Of a stretch of DNA of 64,000 bases, positions 24,270 to 36,412 are shown in pieces. Source of the DNA: Viscum album (lineage: Eukaryota; Streptophyta; Magnoliopsida; Santalales; Viscaceae); contig OY728158.1 of assembly GCA_963277665.1 (NCBI GenBank), forward strand, positions 595,844,818 through 595,908,817, written 5' to 3'. The notes below the pieces were generated by a model. That model did not search any database, was not told where the DNA came from, and saw nothing but the letters and a program-made list of their open reading frames with translations. Within the stretch, counting starts at the first letter, position 1, and every line of letters begins with the position of its first letter. Both the position numbers and the translations under genes were made by a program.

Positions 24270-27200
24270 TGGGTATGTTTTTAATCTTGTCATTAGTTAG
24301 ATCTCATACAAGTTGGGGGTTCCCCCTTGTATGATGAGTTAAAAACACATGGGCCCTTGATTTAATTATATTGAATGAATTTATGTCTATTATTAATTGA
24401 GTATCATATGTTTTTCTTAGATACATGTATGAATGGAATGTGATGTATTATTTCATATTTGTCATCTTGTTTTACAGAATCAAGAATACATAATTTGGCC
24501 TATAATAGATTGACAATTCCCATGTGTAGTGGTCACTCAATGTCTTGGATAAAGGTATAATAATAGTATAAATGTATTATATATAATATATATTGTGGTG
24601 TGAATATTAATATGAAGATATGAGTATGTTCATTTGAGATCACACTAGACCCATTTATAGATTCAGTAGTGCTAATGTTTTTCTAGAGGCTTCTCTTTGG
24701 TTACATCTATGAAATAGAGATTTCATATTTGTTTTCAATGATACAAAAGCCTATATAGAAATATAGTTAGGCCTTAGAATAATGATTAAACTTGTAAAAA
24801 GTGTTTCAAAAATGAATATATCTTTGAAAACCATATCCAAAAGCATTTGAATATATTCACTAAGAGTTATAATGTTTTATATGTGGTCCATATATAAATA
24901 TAGTGTAAGATATATATGGTTGGAAATATACTAAAATGGGTATACCATATTTTACAGTATACCTTGATTCATAGACATTGATATTGGTTTTTAGATGCTT
25001 TTGTCATAACATATGATTGGTGTTTATCATAGTATATGATAGATAAGTGATATGAGATATTCAGTGCATTTCCACTACCATATATTCCATTGTTTTTTCC
25101 TTCAGTTATGAGATGAAACATTGATACATTTATTTATACTCACACATGTAATAAAAATTTGAAACATTTAAAGGTTATAAACACCAATGGGTTATGCATC
25201 ATCGTAATTCATGCAGACCCTTTTAAATTATATATTGATGCTTTATTACCTTTATTAAATGAAGGGATCCTATATAAAGGGATGAGATCCCCTATTGGAT
25301 ATGTGAAACTATCTTAATTTATATGCTGATACTCTCTTATTCTTGGTTCGATTTTTGTCTTTACATAGAACATGCTAACACACAATTGGATAATTTGGGG
25401 TCCTCTCATTAAAGATGATGATTATATTAGATATTAGAATATTTGTGGACATGAGAGTGTATTGGATATATCTAGGTGATTATAATCAACAATACTCTTT
25501 TGAGTTTAATAGATATGGAGCTTACAACATTTCAGGTATTCCTTTTCATGTTTTATATTCTTCACTTCGTGTTATTGTATTAATTATAGATCAATAATTT
25601 TAGGGATTTATTCTACATATATAATCATAGGATCATACTATAAAACCCATCAATGGGTTCCCCAATGTAGTTTTTGAGATGTGATGTGGGTTGTAAAGCT
25701 TTGAAGTTTAGATTATAAGGTTTCTTGTTTTGGTCGATTATTTTAAATATGGGATATGCATAAAGATACACTCTTCCAAGTCTTTGGTTCTCTACCTCTA
25801 AAGAATATGTCGGTTATATTTTTCTTTATAGTCTTAATTTTATTTCTATTTTCCCACGGTTTTAAAGCATCCTACAATGTATATATATACTCACCCATGG
25901 ATTTATGATTTTACCAAATGTAAGGTGTGTTATGAAAATAATGGATAGTTCATTGGTGATCTTAAGAAACATGGTATTGTTTTAGTGGGTGATTAGTAGT
26001 ACACTAAGGTGATGAAATAATGTGGAATTAATATTTATGATAACTGGGCTAGGGAGTCGTCATCATTTCAAATTACCTAAGTTTGTTTTCTTTGAGATAT
26101 TAGGGCTCTATTTTTTCATGTTACTTTCTATCATTACATTGTGTTATACTTTGTTGATTGTTAGTATCATTTTTTGTATTTTATATATGATATTAGGTTA
26201 TATTATCTATCCTATATTATTATATCCTATGTGGATACATGTGGATGTGTCTAGGTATATTAGACTATGGCCTCCCTTGCTGTGTGATATTCCTACTCAG
26301 TCCAAGTGAATGGACCCTAGCCTATTGTAAGTAGGAATGTCATGACACACTCATAATATTTCCATCTTAAGAAGGGTCCTGATGGGTTGGGTCATGTCTG
26401 GAAACATGAAATTTTATTAGTCAATAAAGTTCAAGATATTGTGCTGGTATGGTTATCTTCTTATGATTGCATGATTTTTTGATTCATGTGTTGATGTTAT
26501 GCCTCAATTGTTGACTGATCCCTGATACCAAGGGATATCTTTGTTATTCCATGAAACCTAGGATAATTTTAAGGTGTATCTCTATTCTATATTGTTCCAT
26601 GATTTCATGAGGTTATTTCAGGCCACAAGTTAGGTATATTATGTAGTATCTTGATTATTGTGACATGGGTTGTCATGTTTTACCTGATGAAGATATTCTC
26701 TAAAGAAAATATAAAATATATTTTATATTGGTAATATCATAATTTATAATATATACATTACATATGGTATGAATTTTGTTTATAATATATATAATACAAA
26801 GGCATGTAATAAAGCATGGTATTCAAATACCATGATACTTATTTAAGCCAACCATAGTGTGAAATATAACTAGATTGTAATACAATGAATCATATTATAT
26901 TACTCACATCGGTTTTTATGAATAATTAATGATATTTAAACATTAAATTAAATCATTCTTGAATATACCACATACTTATATTATCCAAAGAAATGATACA
27001 TAAGGTGGAATATATAAGAGAATTGTGTTAAAAAGGGTTAAAAAGGGTTTATAACTACATGTAGAACTCATAGATTTCATAACATATGATTTAATACATG
27101 ATCATTTAGGGATCACCCCCAAGGTAAATATAAGGAGGATAATTCAATTGATATTTTTAGGGTTATATCCTGTATAATATTTTTGTGGATTCTACCTAAA

Positions 27201-27522
27201 ACATATCTTCCTCCTTCTCCCAATACTGTAAGAGATACTAGAATAACATGGGAATTGAGTAGGATACCACCTAAGAATCATGTGATTAGTTTCAACATAT
27301 ATATACAACATATAGGAAGGAGTTTGATAGATTCCACTTATTGATATTATTTAAACATATGGTTGATAATTGTAGCAGTGACATTCATTGATGAAAAGTA
27401 TATGCATGTTCTTTATTTAGGTTATATATGATTTTAGTTTCATAAATAAGGATCTCAACTATTAATTGTTTCTAATATCTTATGCTACTTTGAAAAAGGG
27501 ATGTTTGATCCTTAGAAACCCA
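24270..27522 (+). repeat. Probable copia LTR
   Basis: Its ends form the short inverted repeat TGGGT...ACCCA. A polypurine tract lies on the left, and four bases from the right end is an exact tRNA-iMet primer site. At 3.25 kb it is long for copia, so an insertion inside it is possible. It contains an imperfect inverted repeat around 24300-24340 (CATACAAGTTGGGGG, CCCCCTTGTATGATG). The hydrophobic frame at 26022-26309 is T-rich LTR sequence. Confidence 0.55.
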
Positions 27523-27526
27523 TAAG

Positions 27527-27538
27527 TGGTATCAGAGC
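27527..27538 (+). other. Primer-binding site, exact TGGTATCAGAGC
   Basis: All 12 bases match the usual plant initiator tRNA-Met complement. It is the best preserved PBS in the window and follows the LTR end by four bases (TAAG). Confidence 0.85.
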
Positions 27539-30500
27539 TTTAAAATATTTTTTTGTTCATGAAATCATGATTTAAAAATGAAGAAATAATATTTCATATC
27601 ATATTCACATTTGTATATCATCAATTACATTTTTGATTTTGAATTGTGTCTTGTCGTGTGATATATGATATCATAATATATGATATAAACATGTCATACA
27701 GTATGGAATATGATAGGTGGATTCACAATGAAATCCTTCAATAGTTTAACATATTGTATCAGATAGTATAAGATATTGTATGTGGCGATGGTGAAAAACC
27801 ACACAGGATAACCAAATCATCACATCATAATGATGATATTATGTATATCTTAATTTATGATTCCTAGGAATAGGATGAATATATCATATCCAATCATTAT
27901 CTATTGTAAAATATGATAAATAATGTAGTAATCCACATGTTATAATATAATAGATATCATAAAATTTTATATACTTATAAAATTTTAAATTTTTATTTTC
28001 AATTAAAAAATAAAATTTTTAATTTATAATTTAGTAATTAATTATGGAAAATGTAATTTTGGGATAATTATTTAATTTATAAAATATTTATAAATTATTT
28101 AGTTATAATTTTTTTATAAGTAATTAACTAAATTATTTAAAAAATAGTTATTAAATAAAATTTTATAATATTAAATAACATTTGAATTATATGGAATGGC
28201 TTATAATTTAAATATAATTTTTTTATATAGAAATTTAAGGGTAATGTATAGTGTTTTTAAATTACAAAAATAAGGCAATATATAAAATATTTTACATTTG
28301 ATATTATCAATTGTTCATATTTATTAATTTGAAATGCTCAAATCAAAGGCCTTATTTGAGAAATTATTCAAACCATATCAAAAGGGTTTTTGATAATTGA
28401 AACAATCATGGTTTTAATAATACTAAATATGTGATACATAGATTATATAAATTGTTCACATAAATAGACTTGGAATATGAAATTTTTATATATCATTTAA
28501 TATCATATATTATATTAAAATTCTATATAATGGAGAATATGAAAGCTTTCATATTGGAAGTAAATATTAAAGATCTTATATTTATTTAATTATAAAATAT
28601 CCATAATTCATGTATAAATTATGTTTATAATTTATTTATTAATGAATTGTTTATAAATAGTTTATGTCATGTTTAAATAAATAAATTATACATTTATTTA
28701 TTTTATTCCCTGGTATATTCATGAATATAATTGTTAAATTATGAATATGTGTTTTCTTTAGTTTAAACTGTTAAACTACTTTAATTTTTCATACATTCAT
28801 ATATGGAGTTACATGCTTAGTATGATATTTAATTTATTTATTTTCTTCCTTGACTTTGGATTTTAATAGGCTTTGAGCATGAATTAATAGGTTGATTAAA
28901 TTTTATACATTTTAGTTGTAAATGTTATGGTTAAATTAAAGTGTCTCTTTAATAATGTACCAATTGGTAGAGTTACTTTATGTAAGATTTATTACTATCC
29001 TAGAGGCTTATTCTATCTTAAGAAAAGTGGGGGTTATCTCTCTATCACTCCAAGATTTATCTTATAGGGATTGTAAATTTCATATTATTTTAATCCATTA
29101 CATTAAAGTTTTTCATTTACCATATTCATGAGATGAATTTGAATATGTATTAATATAATTGGTTTTTAATTTGGGTTAGTTACATAAGCTATGAGTTGTG
29201 TAAAGCACTACACATGAATATGGTTTGAATATATTGATTTGTTGGAAGGAATATGATTCCATACAAAATTATTATAATCATTTATACATGTACAGAGAAT
29301 ACCTGAGATAAGTTTGTGTGATTAAATCCACTTTATAATATTATTAAGTGTCACATTTCTTCCAATGAAAACCCTTTTCAAGACCCTAATCATCTGACCA
29401 TGTTGTTTCAAGGAAAAACCAGGTTCCCCAAGGTTAGATTTTTTAAGAAAACAAATAATGAAGTGACCCTAAGAGTTAGGTTCCTTTCTTTATTTTTTTG
29501 GGTTACACTTAGATAGGAATCACTCAATAAGGATACTAAAGTATTAGTGTTAAGTCTATTCATATGATAGATTGGGAAAAAAGTTGTCACTCAACCATCC
29601 AAGATTCATATATGATATGATTGATATGATGGCCAGATCAAATAGCTAAGTGGTGAGATGAACACTAAAGTGGAATCATTTATTATTAGAATATGGATCT
29701 TGTCCCACCAATGGATATAATGTATTTAAAGGGGTCATAATTTTAATGGGATCACATTGAATACAATTATTTATTAAATAAATGTAAAATTTGATACTCA
29801 TATGAAATAAGATTCTATTTTAGATAAATTTAATCACCACCATCAAACATTAACATGAGATAAATTTTAAAGAAAGTAGAATATTAATAATAGAAACTTA
29901 TTATATTGGTATATAAATTCTATATATTTAATAAAGTATTAATAAAAATTATATGAGTTAGAGAAACAACTTCCCGAGTAACCAACTATTGAAGTTATTC
30001 AAGACTTGAATGTATATAATTTTTAAGAAGAATAATTGGACCCATTTAACATTTAAAAGTTATTCAATATATTATGAAAAAAGGAAATTTTTTCTCCACT
30101 CACATACATGATTTGATTTATTTTATTAATGATTTAGAGATATTCAAGGTTCTCTTTAAGGACAAATCTAGATAAAGACATTTATTATTTGTACATTTTT
30201 TGAAATAGTATATAAATTTGATTAAGTTCTATAAAAAATTATCATATTTACTCAAAGTGTTATGAATAAGTGACTATGGAATGTGATTTATAGGCTCTTG
30301 TATTGTATTCATAGTACATAAGGGTTAAAAATTAATCTAGAAAAATTATATTGGATTTATCTTATTGTTAGACATAGTTATTAGAACAAAACGTTATTAG
30401 AAAGGGCAGGAAATTTTCCATATGTGGTTGTTTGGGATACCTTGAAGTGCTTAAGAAACTCCATGGGAATTTTTTATTAGGTATTAATGTTATAAAAATC

Positions 30501-31400
30501 AATTCATTAATCTCAAAGGGTATAAGATATCGAATACATAATTTAAAATTATTACAAGTCTAAAGGAGTTCAAAATTAAGGTAAAATTTTATAAAGGTTG
30601 TTGTTCTTATTAAAGTGATGACATAAAGAGTTTCTACATCAATGAATTGAATAAAAAGGAAAATATAAAACTAAGTTGGATCTAAATAAAGGATGATTAT
30701 TTTTCTTATTAGATAAGAGATTTTTTTTATAAAAGGGGTTTTTATATAAAAATATAAGATAATATTTTAATACATATGGTTTATGATTTATAATATTTTA
30801 TATCATACAAAAGAAGAATATAAGGATAATCTTTTTATCCCAGATAAAATAGTTTCTATAGATGATTGTTAAAATATGAGGGATATAATCTCACAAACCA
30901 TCAATTTTTTATTTAAATAAAGCCTTATTTTTTATAATAAACCTCTAAACACATAGAATACCATATATGCTATGAATACAATAATTTATTTCTTAAATAT
31001 TCCCATTAATGTAAATAAGTGTTATTTCATGACACAAAAGAGTTTGTGAATAATGACATGATACTTTGAGAATATAATAGTTTCTAAGAAGATAATTAGA
31101 GTATTTTTTTCACTTAGAGAAGTTAAAATATTAACATGTAAAGTATTGTACTGGTAAAAATTCAATGTGAATGTCACTTAATTGCCTAAATGAGTTTATG
31201 GTATATCAGTAAAAAGAATTTTAAAGGGTTATATTTAGTTACCATAATAAATTGAATATCAAATTATATCCTAAGATAGGTATAGGTTTTGTTGGTAAAT
31301 CAAAATTTAAATAGTTACATTTTGTTACCGAAATGATCTCAAGGAATTTTTGGATAAAATATTTCTAAGAAACAGGGTGATGATGAACATAAAAAGTGTT
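27539..31400 (+). pseudogene. Decayed interior of a copia element (5' half)
   Basis: This 3.9-kb AT-rich interior follows the PBS. The only coding trace I can support is near 30410-30530, where plus-strand translation gives SICGCLGYLEVLKKLHG and SKGIRYRIHN. These resemble the copia integrase end (FGCLAYV....K.KL, then SKGYR). Very AT-rich blocks lie at 27960-28260. Gag and protease are not readable. The assignment rests mainly on the PBS and order. Confidence 0.45.
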
Positions 31401-31784
31401 CTATGAATAAAAAGAAAGTTATTAGAAATGTAAGAATAGATATTCTGATGTAATGGTGTTTGAATAATTTTTGAATGAGTAAAACATTAGGAATGTGATT
31501 CGTAAGTCTCACAATAATTCAATCAAACTATCTTTATAGATGTTACTCTCTAAAATATTTTAGTGTGTATCGGGGGGGGGGGGGTTATTAGGTGGTTAAA
31601 ACGGGATGTGGTAGTAATTACATAATGATGAAATGAGTTTAATAAAACATTAAATGTGAAATAAACATAAGTCCTCTTTGGTGGTCTATCATATGATATA
31701 TGATTGTATGGGAACCTCTGTTTGGTTTTTTAATATTGTTAAAAGAGTTTATGAATATAAAATGTATCATGTTATACAAAATTT
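31401..31784. other. AT-rich flank with G13 run
   Basis: A run of 13 G is at 31572-31584. No coding or element boundary is seen before the CACTA-type terminus at 31785. Confidence 0.5.
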
Positions 31785-31843
31785 CACTACTGGAAATCTG
31801 AACTTTCCTGACGCTTCTATACAAATCGTTGGTATAAGTCCCC

Positions 31844-32046
31844 TTTCCCAACGGTTTGGCTAAACCATTGGGAAAGCCCACTTTGAGGCCATCTTTCCCA
31901 ATGGTTTTGGAAAACCATAGGGAAAAGTCCACTTTGTGGCCACTATTCCCAATGGTTTGGCCAAACAGTTGGGAAAAGTCCACTTTGTGGCCACCATTCC
32001 CAACAGTTTTGGAAAATCGTTGGGAAAGGTCCCCCAAACATCAACC
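31844..32046. repeat. Four tandem 51-bp units in the CACTA element
   Basis: Units start at 31844, 31894, 31945 and 31996. Each has the form TTCCCAANGGTTTNGG, an inverted half, and GGGAAAAGTCCACTTTGTGG. The central part is a palindrome. A 51-bp period is 17 codons, so frames stay open across the array on both strands (31639-32037 minus, 31856-32062 plus); these are not genes. Confidence 0.85.
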
Positions 32047-32221
32047 TTCCACCCAAAACTGATTCAGAATCAAGGATCAATACCAACGGTTGTCAAAACC
32101 GTCGGTATAAAACCTTTGATTTTTTATCAGATCATCTTACCGAGAACATTATATAAATAAAAATTTAAAATAATTATGAGAATAAATATATATATATATT
32201 TATGTAATTATGTTAACAAAA

Positions 32222-32292
32222 GTCATGTTAGGTTAGTGGTTAAGTCATTCAATGATAAACTAGGGGTCCTAGGATCAAATCCTAGCGAATGT
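32222..32292 (+). other. tRNA-like segment with Pol III A and B boxes
   Basis: TAGGTTAGTGG (32229-32239) matches the A-box consensus TRGYNNAGYGG, and GGATCAAATCC (32272-32282) matches the B box GGTTCGAATCC at 9 of 11 positions. CTAGG/CCTAG forms a perfect 5-bp T-arm with a 7-base loop. Eight T (32292-32299) follow, a possible Pol III terminator. The acceptor arms do not pair, so this is a tRNA-derived fragment or SINE head, not a functional tRNA gene. Confidence 0.55.
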
Positions 32293-32541
32293 TTTTTTTG
32301 AAATACATATACCAACGGTTCCATAACCGTTGGTATATATTTTCATATTACTTATACCAATGGTTTCCAAAACCATTGATATAGTTCTATAGCAACGGTT
32401 TTCCCAAAACTGTTGATATAGACCAATCCCAACGACTTACTTGGCAACGGTTCTCCAAACCGTTGTTATAGGCTATACCAACGGTTTGGAGGCCTATACC
32501 AACAGTTCTAAACGTTGGTATTGGTTAGTTTTTTAGTAGTG

Positions 32542-32565
32542 GCTATTATCCACATTATCTATAAC
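32542..32565. other. Spacer between CACTA element and E4 LTR
   Basis: This is the short AT-rich junction GCTATTATCCACATTATC. Confidence 0.4.
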
Positions 32566-35500
32566 ACCCCAACCCAAACCACTAGGTTCGAGATGGAAAT
32601 CCACATGACATCATGCACGCCTCCACAAGTATAAGAGGTTCCTGACTAGCGGTGGGGGACAAGAGAAACATCCTTGGAAAACTATTCCTTTGATACTAGT
32701 TAAACATTAGTGTACATAATAGAAGAATCAATAATAGAATAAAAAAATAAAGAATAACAAAATAAACATTAGATTATAATCATACAAATATAGTACCAAC
32801 CCAAGTAGTAATAATATGGTATGGGATTAACATAACCAAAACAAAATAAAGGATCCCTATAGGCGATGTGTCATTCTATTAAGTAAATAATATAAAAAAA
32901 ATAAAAATATAAAACCATCCCAAATTTAATCTGGAAATTCACACGTTATCTTGCTAAACCTGATCAATCATCCACAACAGATCCCTTTCACTTCACTTGG
33001 TTATAGGTTATGAAATGTACAATCACACATAAATTTATGAGTAGGGTTTGAGTACAAGGACAGGGAGGATACCATCACAAATCCTTAACCGATGTTCATA
33101 AATTATACAAGTTATCACTATGAACAATAAACAATGCACAAATAATAAACTAGTATATCACATAAACATAGCATATGTGTCAGATTCTTCAAGATAAAAT
33201 CTACATTCATCAACACTATGTTGCAATAGTGTAAACCAGAAATTTCTGACCCATACCCCCTCGATGGGATAATCCAGAAGACATGTTTGACACATACCCA
33301 TAGAAGGGGTACTATCACGAACCAGCCTAGGTTGATCTTGAACTGATCACATGAGTCAGCCCGTAACATGGCCTGAAGGGTGTCCCCAATCCCCACACGT
33401 TGAAAACTAGTCCCATACATCAAGTTAAAACAGAAGGGAATTATTGGTCCAAAACATTCGAAGACAAATAAATAAATATAAACCAAACATAATAAATAAA
33501 CACTAGTAGTGGAAAGTAGAACAATGTTTCATAGAGAAAAATACCTCCAAGTGACTTCATGGGTCATCACTAAACGCAGAACCACTCTATCTCCAAGAAC
33601 AATCAAACACTAGAGGAACCTGAAACTGAAAAGATAAAGTATGCGTGAGAACAAAAATGCTCATTAGGAATGCCAAGGATAAACCAAAAAATACATGTAT
33701 TTTTCTTTCTATAAAACATTCCATTAAAACTAGTTTTAAATACATTAATAAAGTTAATTTTTTTACCATTTAATAAACAAACATAACTTTTTCATTTTAA
33801 AATCCAACACACTCCGCCTTCCATTATAAAAAAATACCATTTTATAACTAGAATAAAAACCAGATAATACTAGGTAAGTGTTAAAAATAAATATGCTCTA
33901 TAAATAGAAAAATAAGTGCAGAAGGATACCAACAAGAAGATATATAAAGTAACTATGGTCTTTCCTAAAAATCCCTAGAAGACACCTAAACATACTCGAT
34001 TTAGAATCTCCTACTGGGTATGGGGAATCCCGTTAGTCTATAACCAACTGGACACCATCAACTAGTCAATCCAATGGCATATCCCACCTATCCTGTCTGA
34101 AGTCAAGGGGGTATCACCCAGCATAATCAGAGTTGATCAGAAACCATCACTAGATCCTCTAAACAACCCCTAGGAATCCATGGTAGATATAAATAAATTG
34201 TGTAAGTAGGAGGCTCTTGCACACGTGACTCACATTACCCTTTTTCACTGCACTTGACTGCCTGAAACATAGACACCCTATACGATAACCCATAAAGGGA
34301 TATCCCTCCTATAGAGGTGACCTATATATATAAAAACTCAAATGTTAAATCATCAAATGTGCCAACCGGTCCATCACATCACATTGCTTCTAAAATGTAC
34401 CAGAAAACATTAGAGGATGCTAAATGGGATTTTATAGTTTTAAACCCAAATTCATTTTTAAGGTTGTAAAGTTCCAACCGGGCCTATAAAACTTTTCATT
34501 CCAATACATCACACAATAGATTCAAAAAATTTCCAAAACAACCTAATATAGCTTCCATGTTTTCAAAACAAATGGACCATTCAAATTTATAACTCTAAGC
34601 ACTTACAAAATACTTTCCAGGATTTGAGGAAATGCACAGTCTTACAAAACATGAAAAATAAACTCTTTATACAAGTATTTACCAAAACACACCCCAAGTG
34701 ACAAATGGGCATACATTTTTAAGATTTCATTCAAAATAACTTTTAGAAATCTCCCTAAGGAACCAAAACCATTTAGAAACAAAAATCCATTTAAGGAACT
34801 AAGGTATAATTTGAAAACCAAATAATCAATAAGGAAACCAATTAAGAAGGGTGATTCCATTTTAAAGTGGCATCTTCACTTGAATTCACATCCATGTGTG
34901 CACTTCGTACACCCATGGGTGTTCCAATAATCCAATTACAACTCACAAGAGTCCCCAAAACACCCAAAAGCATTTCCTGGAATCACCCCATTAATTCCAA
35001 AAAAACCCAAGAATTTCACACAATCACATAATGTGAAAATAATCCTTCTAAAGATAAGGAGAGCTTTCTAAAACAACTTACAACCCACATCACAAAATCA
35101 CCATGTTACACGTGAAAACCCAAACCACAATCAAAAAATTTTAATACAATAATTATAAGTGAAAACACCACAAAACCATCTAATTTCACTATTAAAACCC
35201 AATTGACATTTAAAAAAACACATTTGATACATGCATACATAGGAATAATTAAAGATTTAATTTGAAATATATTCTTTAATGAATCATACTATCAATAAAA
35301 CACCAGAATAAATTCACCAAGTGTGTTACCAAGTTGTAAATCATATTTGAAAAATTTATTATTTTTTTGGTATTTTATCAAACACATAACGTGATTACCC
35401 TCTTAATATAGTTCATGAATCACTATAAAGCCTATTTTTAATAAAATCTATCTGTTCTAAAACAATGTAATAATCTAGTAAAGGGTATCTTAAACAATTG

Positions 35501-35799
35501 ATTCATGTTAGAAAATTATTCATAAGAACTCAAACACCAAAGAAACTCATTATAAAGAAAAAACATGGATTCACCTACCTCTATAGAGTGTGAACATGAA
35601 GAAACCCTCAGAGAAGGAAGAGTACACCACGGGGAATAATCTGCACACCCTAGCATCCATGAAAATAGAACCAAAAATAAAAAATAACTATTAGCGTTCG
35701 TAAAAATAAGAAACCCCAAAATAGGAACCCTAAAAATAAAGGAATACCTACCAGAGGGGGAAGAGGGGAGGTTAACTACACCATGAGGGGACAACCATT

Positions 35800-36013
35800 A
35801 GAGGGGATCCCCATTGGATGGGATCCATGCAAGTAGGGGGCACATGAGGGAGCCACGTGAGGGAGGGGAGTCACACGAGTAAGGAGGTTCCATGTTGGGG
35901 CAGACCACCAGAAGAGGGTGGCACCACGTGAGGGAGGGCTACCGAAGGAGTGTGGGATGTTGGAGGAAGGGCCGTCGGAGGGGGGAAGGTGTGTGTGTGT
36001 GGGGGGGGGGGGG
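35800..36013. repeat. G-rich block ending in (GT)6 and G13
   Basis: This is a GC-rich island in otherwise AT-rich DNA, with repeated ACGTGAGGGAGGG-like units (about 35851-35864 and 35926-35938), then GTGTGTGTGTGT (35989-36000) and 13 G (36001-36013). It lies in the outer part of the E4 LTR, near the transcription start side on the minus strand. Confidence 0.7.
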
Positions 36014-36048
36014 TCATGACCCCTCTAGGGTTTCCCAAAAAAAAAACT

Positions 36049-36118
36049 AAATAATAATAATAATAATATCAATAATAATAATAATATCAATAATAATAAT
36101 ATCAATAAAAATAATAAC
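36049..36118. repeat. (AAT)n microsatellite with ATC interruptions
   Basis: Runs of AATAATAAT are separated by ATATCAATAAT at regular intervals. Confidence 0.8.
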
Positions 36119-36412
36119 ATTCATTTTTATTTTTATTAAAAAAATTCTTAAATTTTATTTTATTTCCATATTTTACTTCCATTTAAATTTAATTTATTTT
36201 TAAATTTTTTATATTAAATTTATTTATTTAAAATACTGGTCAGTCACACAGGCACCACACGATTATCCCTAACCATGAGGGCCAACCAGAAAATAATAAA
36301 AATGTTTCCAAAAATCCTATAAACCTAGACCCATCAGCCACTAAAACTCAAAACGAAGAGTAAAAAATAATTTAAATAACTAAAATTATTAATTTACAAG
36401 GTTGGGCTGTGA

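Larger units (their letters stand above)
31785..32541. mobile_element. Small non-autonomous CACTA-type transposon
   Basis: It starts CACTACTGGAAA and ends TTTTTTAGTAGTG, an imperfect terminal inverted repeat of about 12 bp of the CACTA (En/Spm) type. Both ends are packed with subterminal repeats of AACGGTT in direct and inverted order (for example ACCAACGGTT near 32312 and 32480, AACCGTTG near 32326 and 32459). At 757 bp there is no transposase. The expected 3-bp target duplication is not seen (TTT on the left, GCT on the right), so the ends may have drifted. The interior holds four 51-bp tandem repeats and a tRNA-like segment. Confidence 0.78.
32566..36412 (-). mobile_element. E4 3' LTR, about 3.85 kb
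   Basis: The left end TATAACACCCCAACCC is shared in form with 45842 (AACACTCCAAC) and 52128 (TGTAACATCCTAACCC). The right end reads GGGCTGTGA, giving CACAGCCC on the minus strand, beside a polypurine-like TGGTGGGGAGAATT. The span 33290-35400 aligns with 39160-41250 (shared GGCCTGAAGGGTGTCCCC and CCCAATCCCCAC). The span 32770-33050 aligns with 46070-46350. Minus orientation follows from the gag frame to its right. Frames inside (33118-33486, 35516-35794) are LTR sequence. Confidence 0.75.

Noticed and set aside
26022..26309. 95-codon hydrophobic frame suggesting a membrane protein
   Set aside because: It lies inside a probable copia LTR, and its F/I/L/Y content is what T-rich DNA encodes; no motif or conserved neighbour.
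31639..32160. Repetitive open frames on both strands (132, 68 and 74 codons), protein-like 17-residue repeats
   Set aside because: They arise because the 51-bp CACTA repeat unit is a multiple of three; they overlap on opposite strands and begin and end in unrelated sequence.
32222..32292. Functional tRNA gene
   Set aside because: A and B boxes and a T-arm are present, but the acceptor stem does not pair and no clear anticodon arm is seen.
33118..33486. 122-codon minus frame with cysteines
   Set aside because: It sits in the E4 LTR; the aligned copy at 39.0-39.3 kb is not open and no family pattern is visible.
35516..35794. 92-codon minus frame with Ser-rich C-terminus
   Set aside because: It is part of the E4 LTR beside a GC-rich low-complexity block; no homologous frame in other LTR copies.
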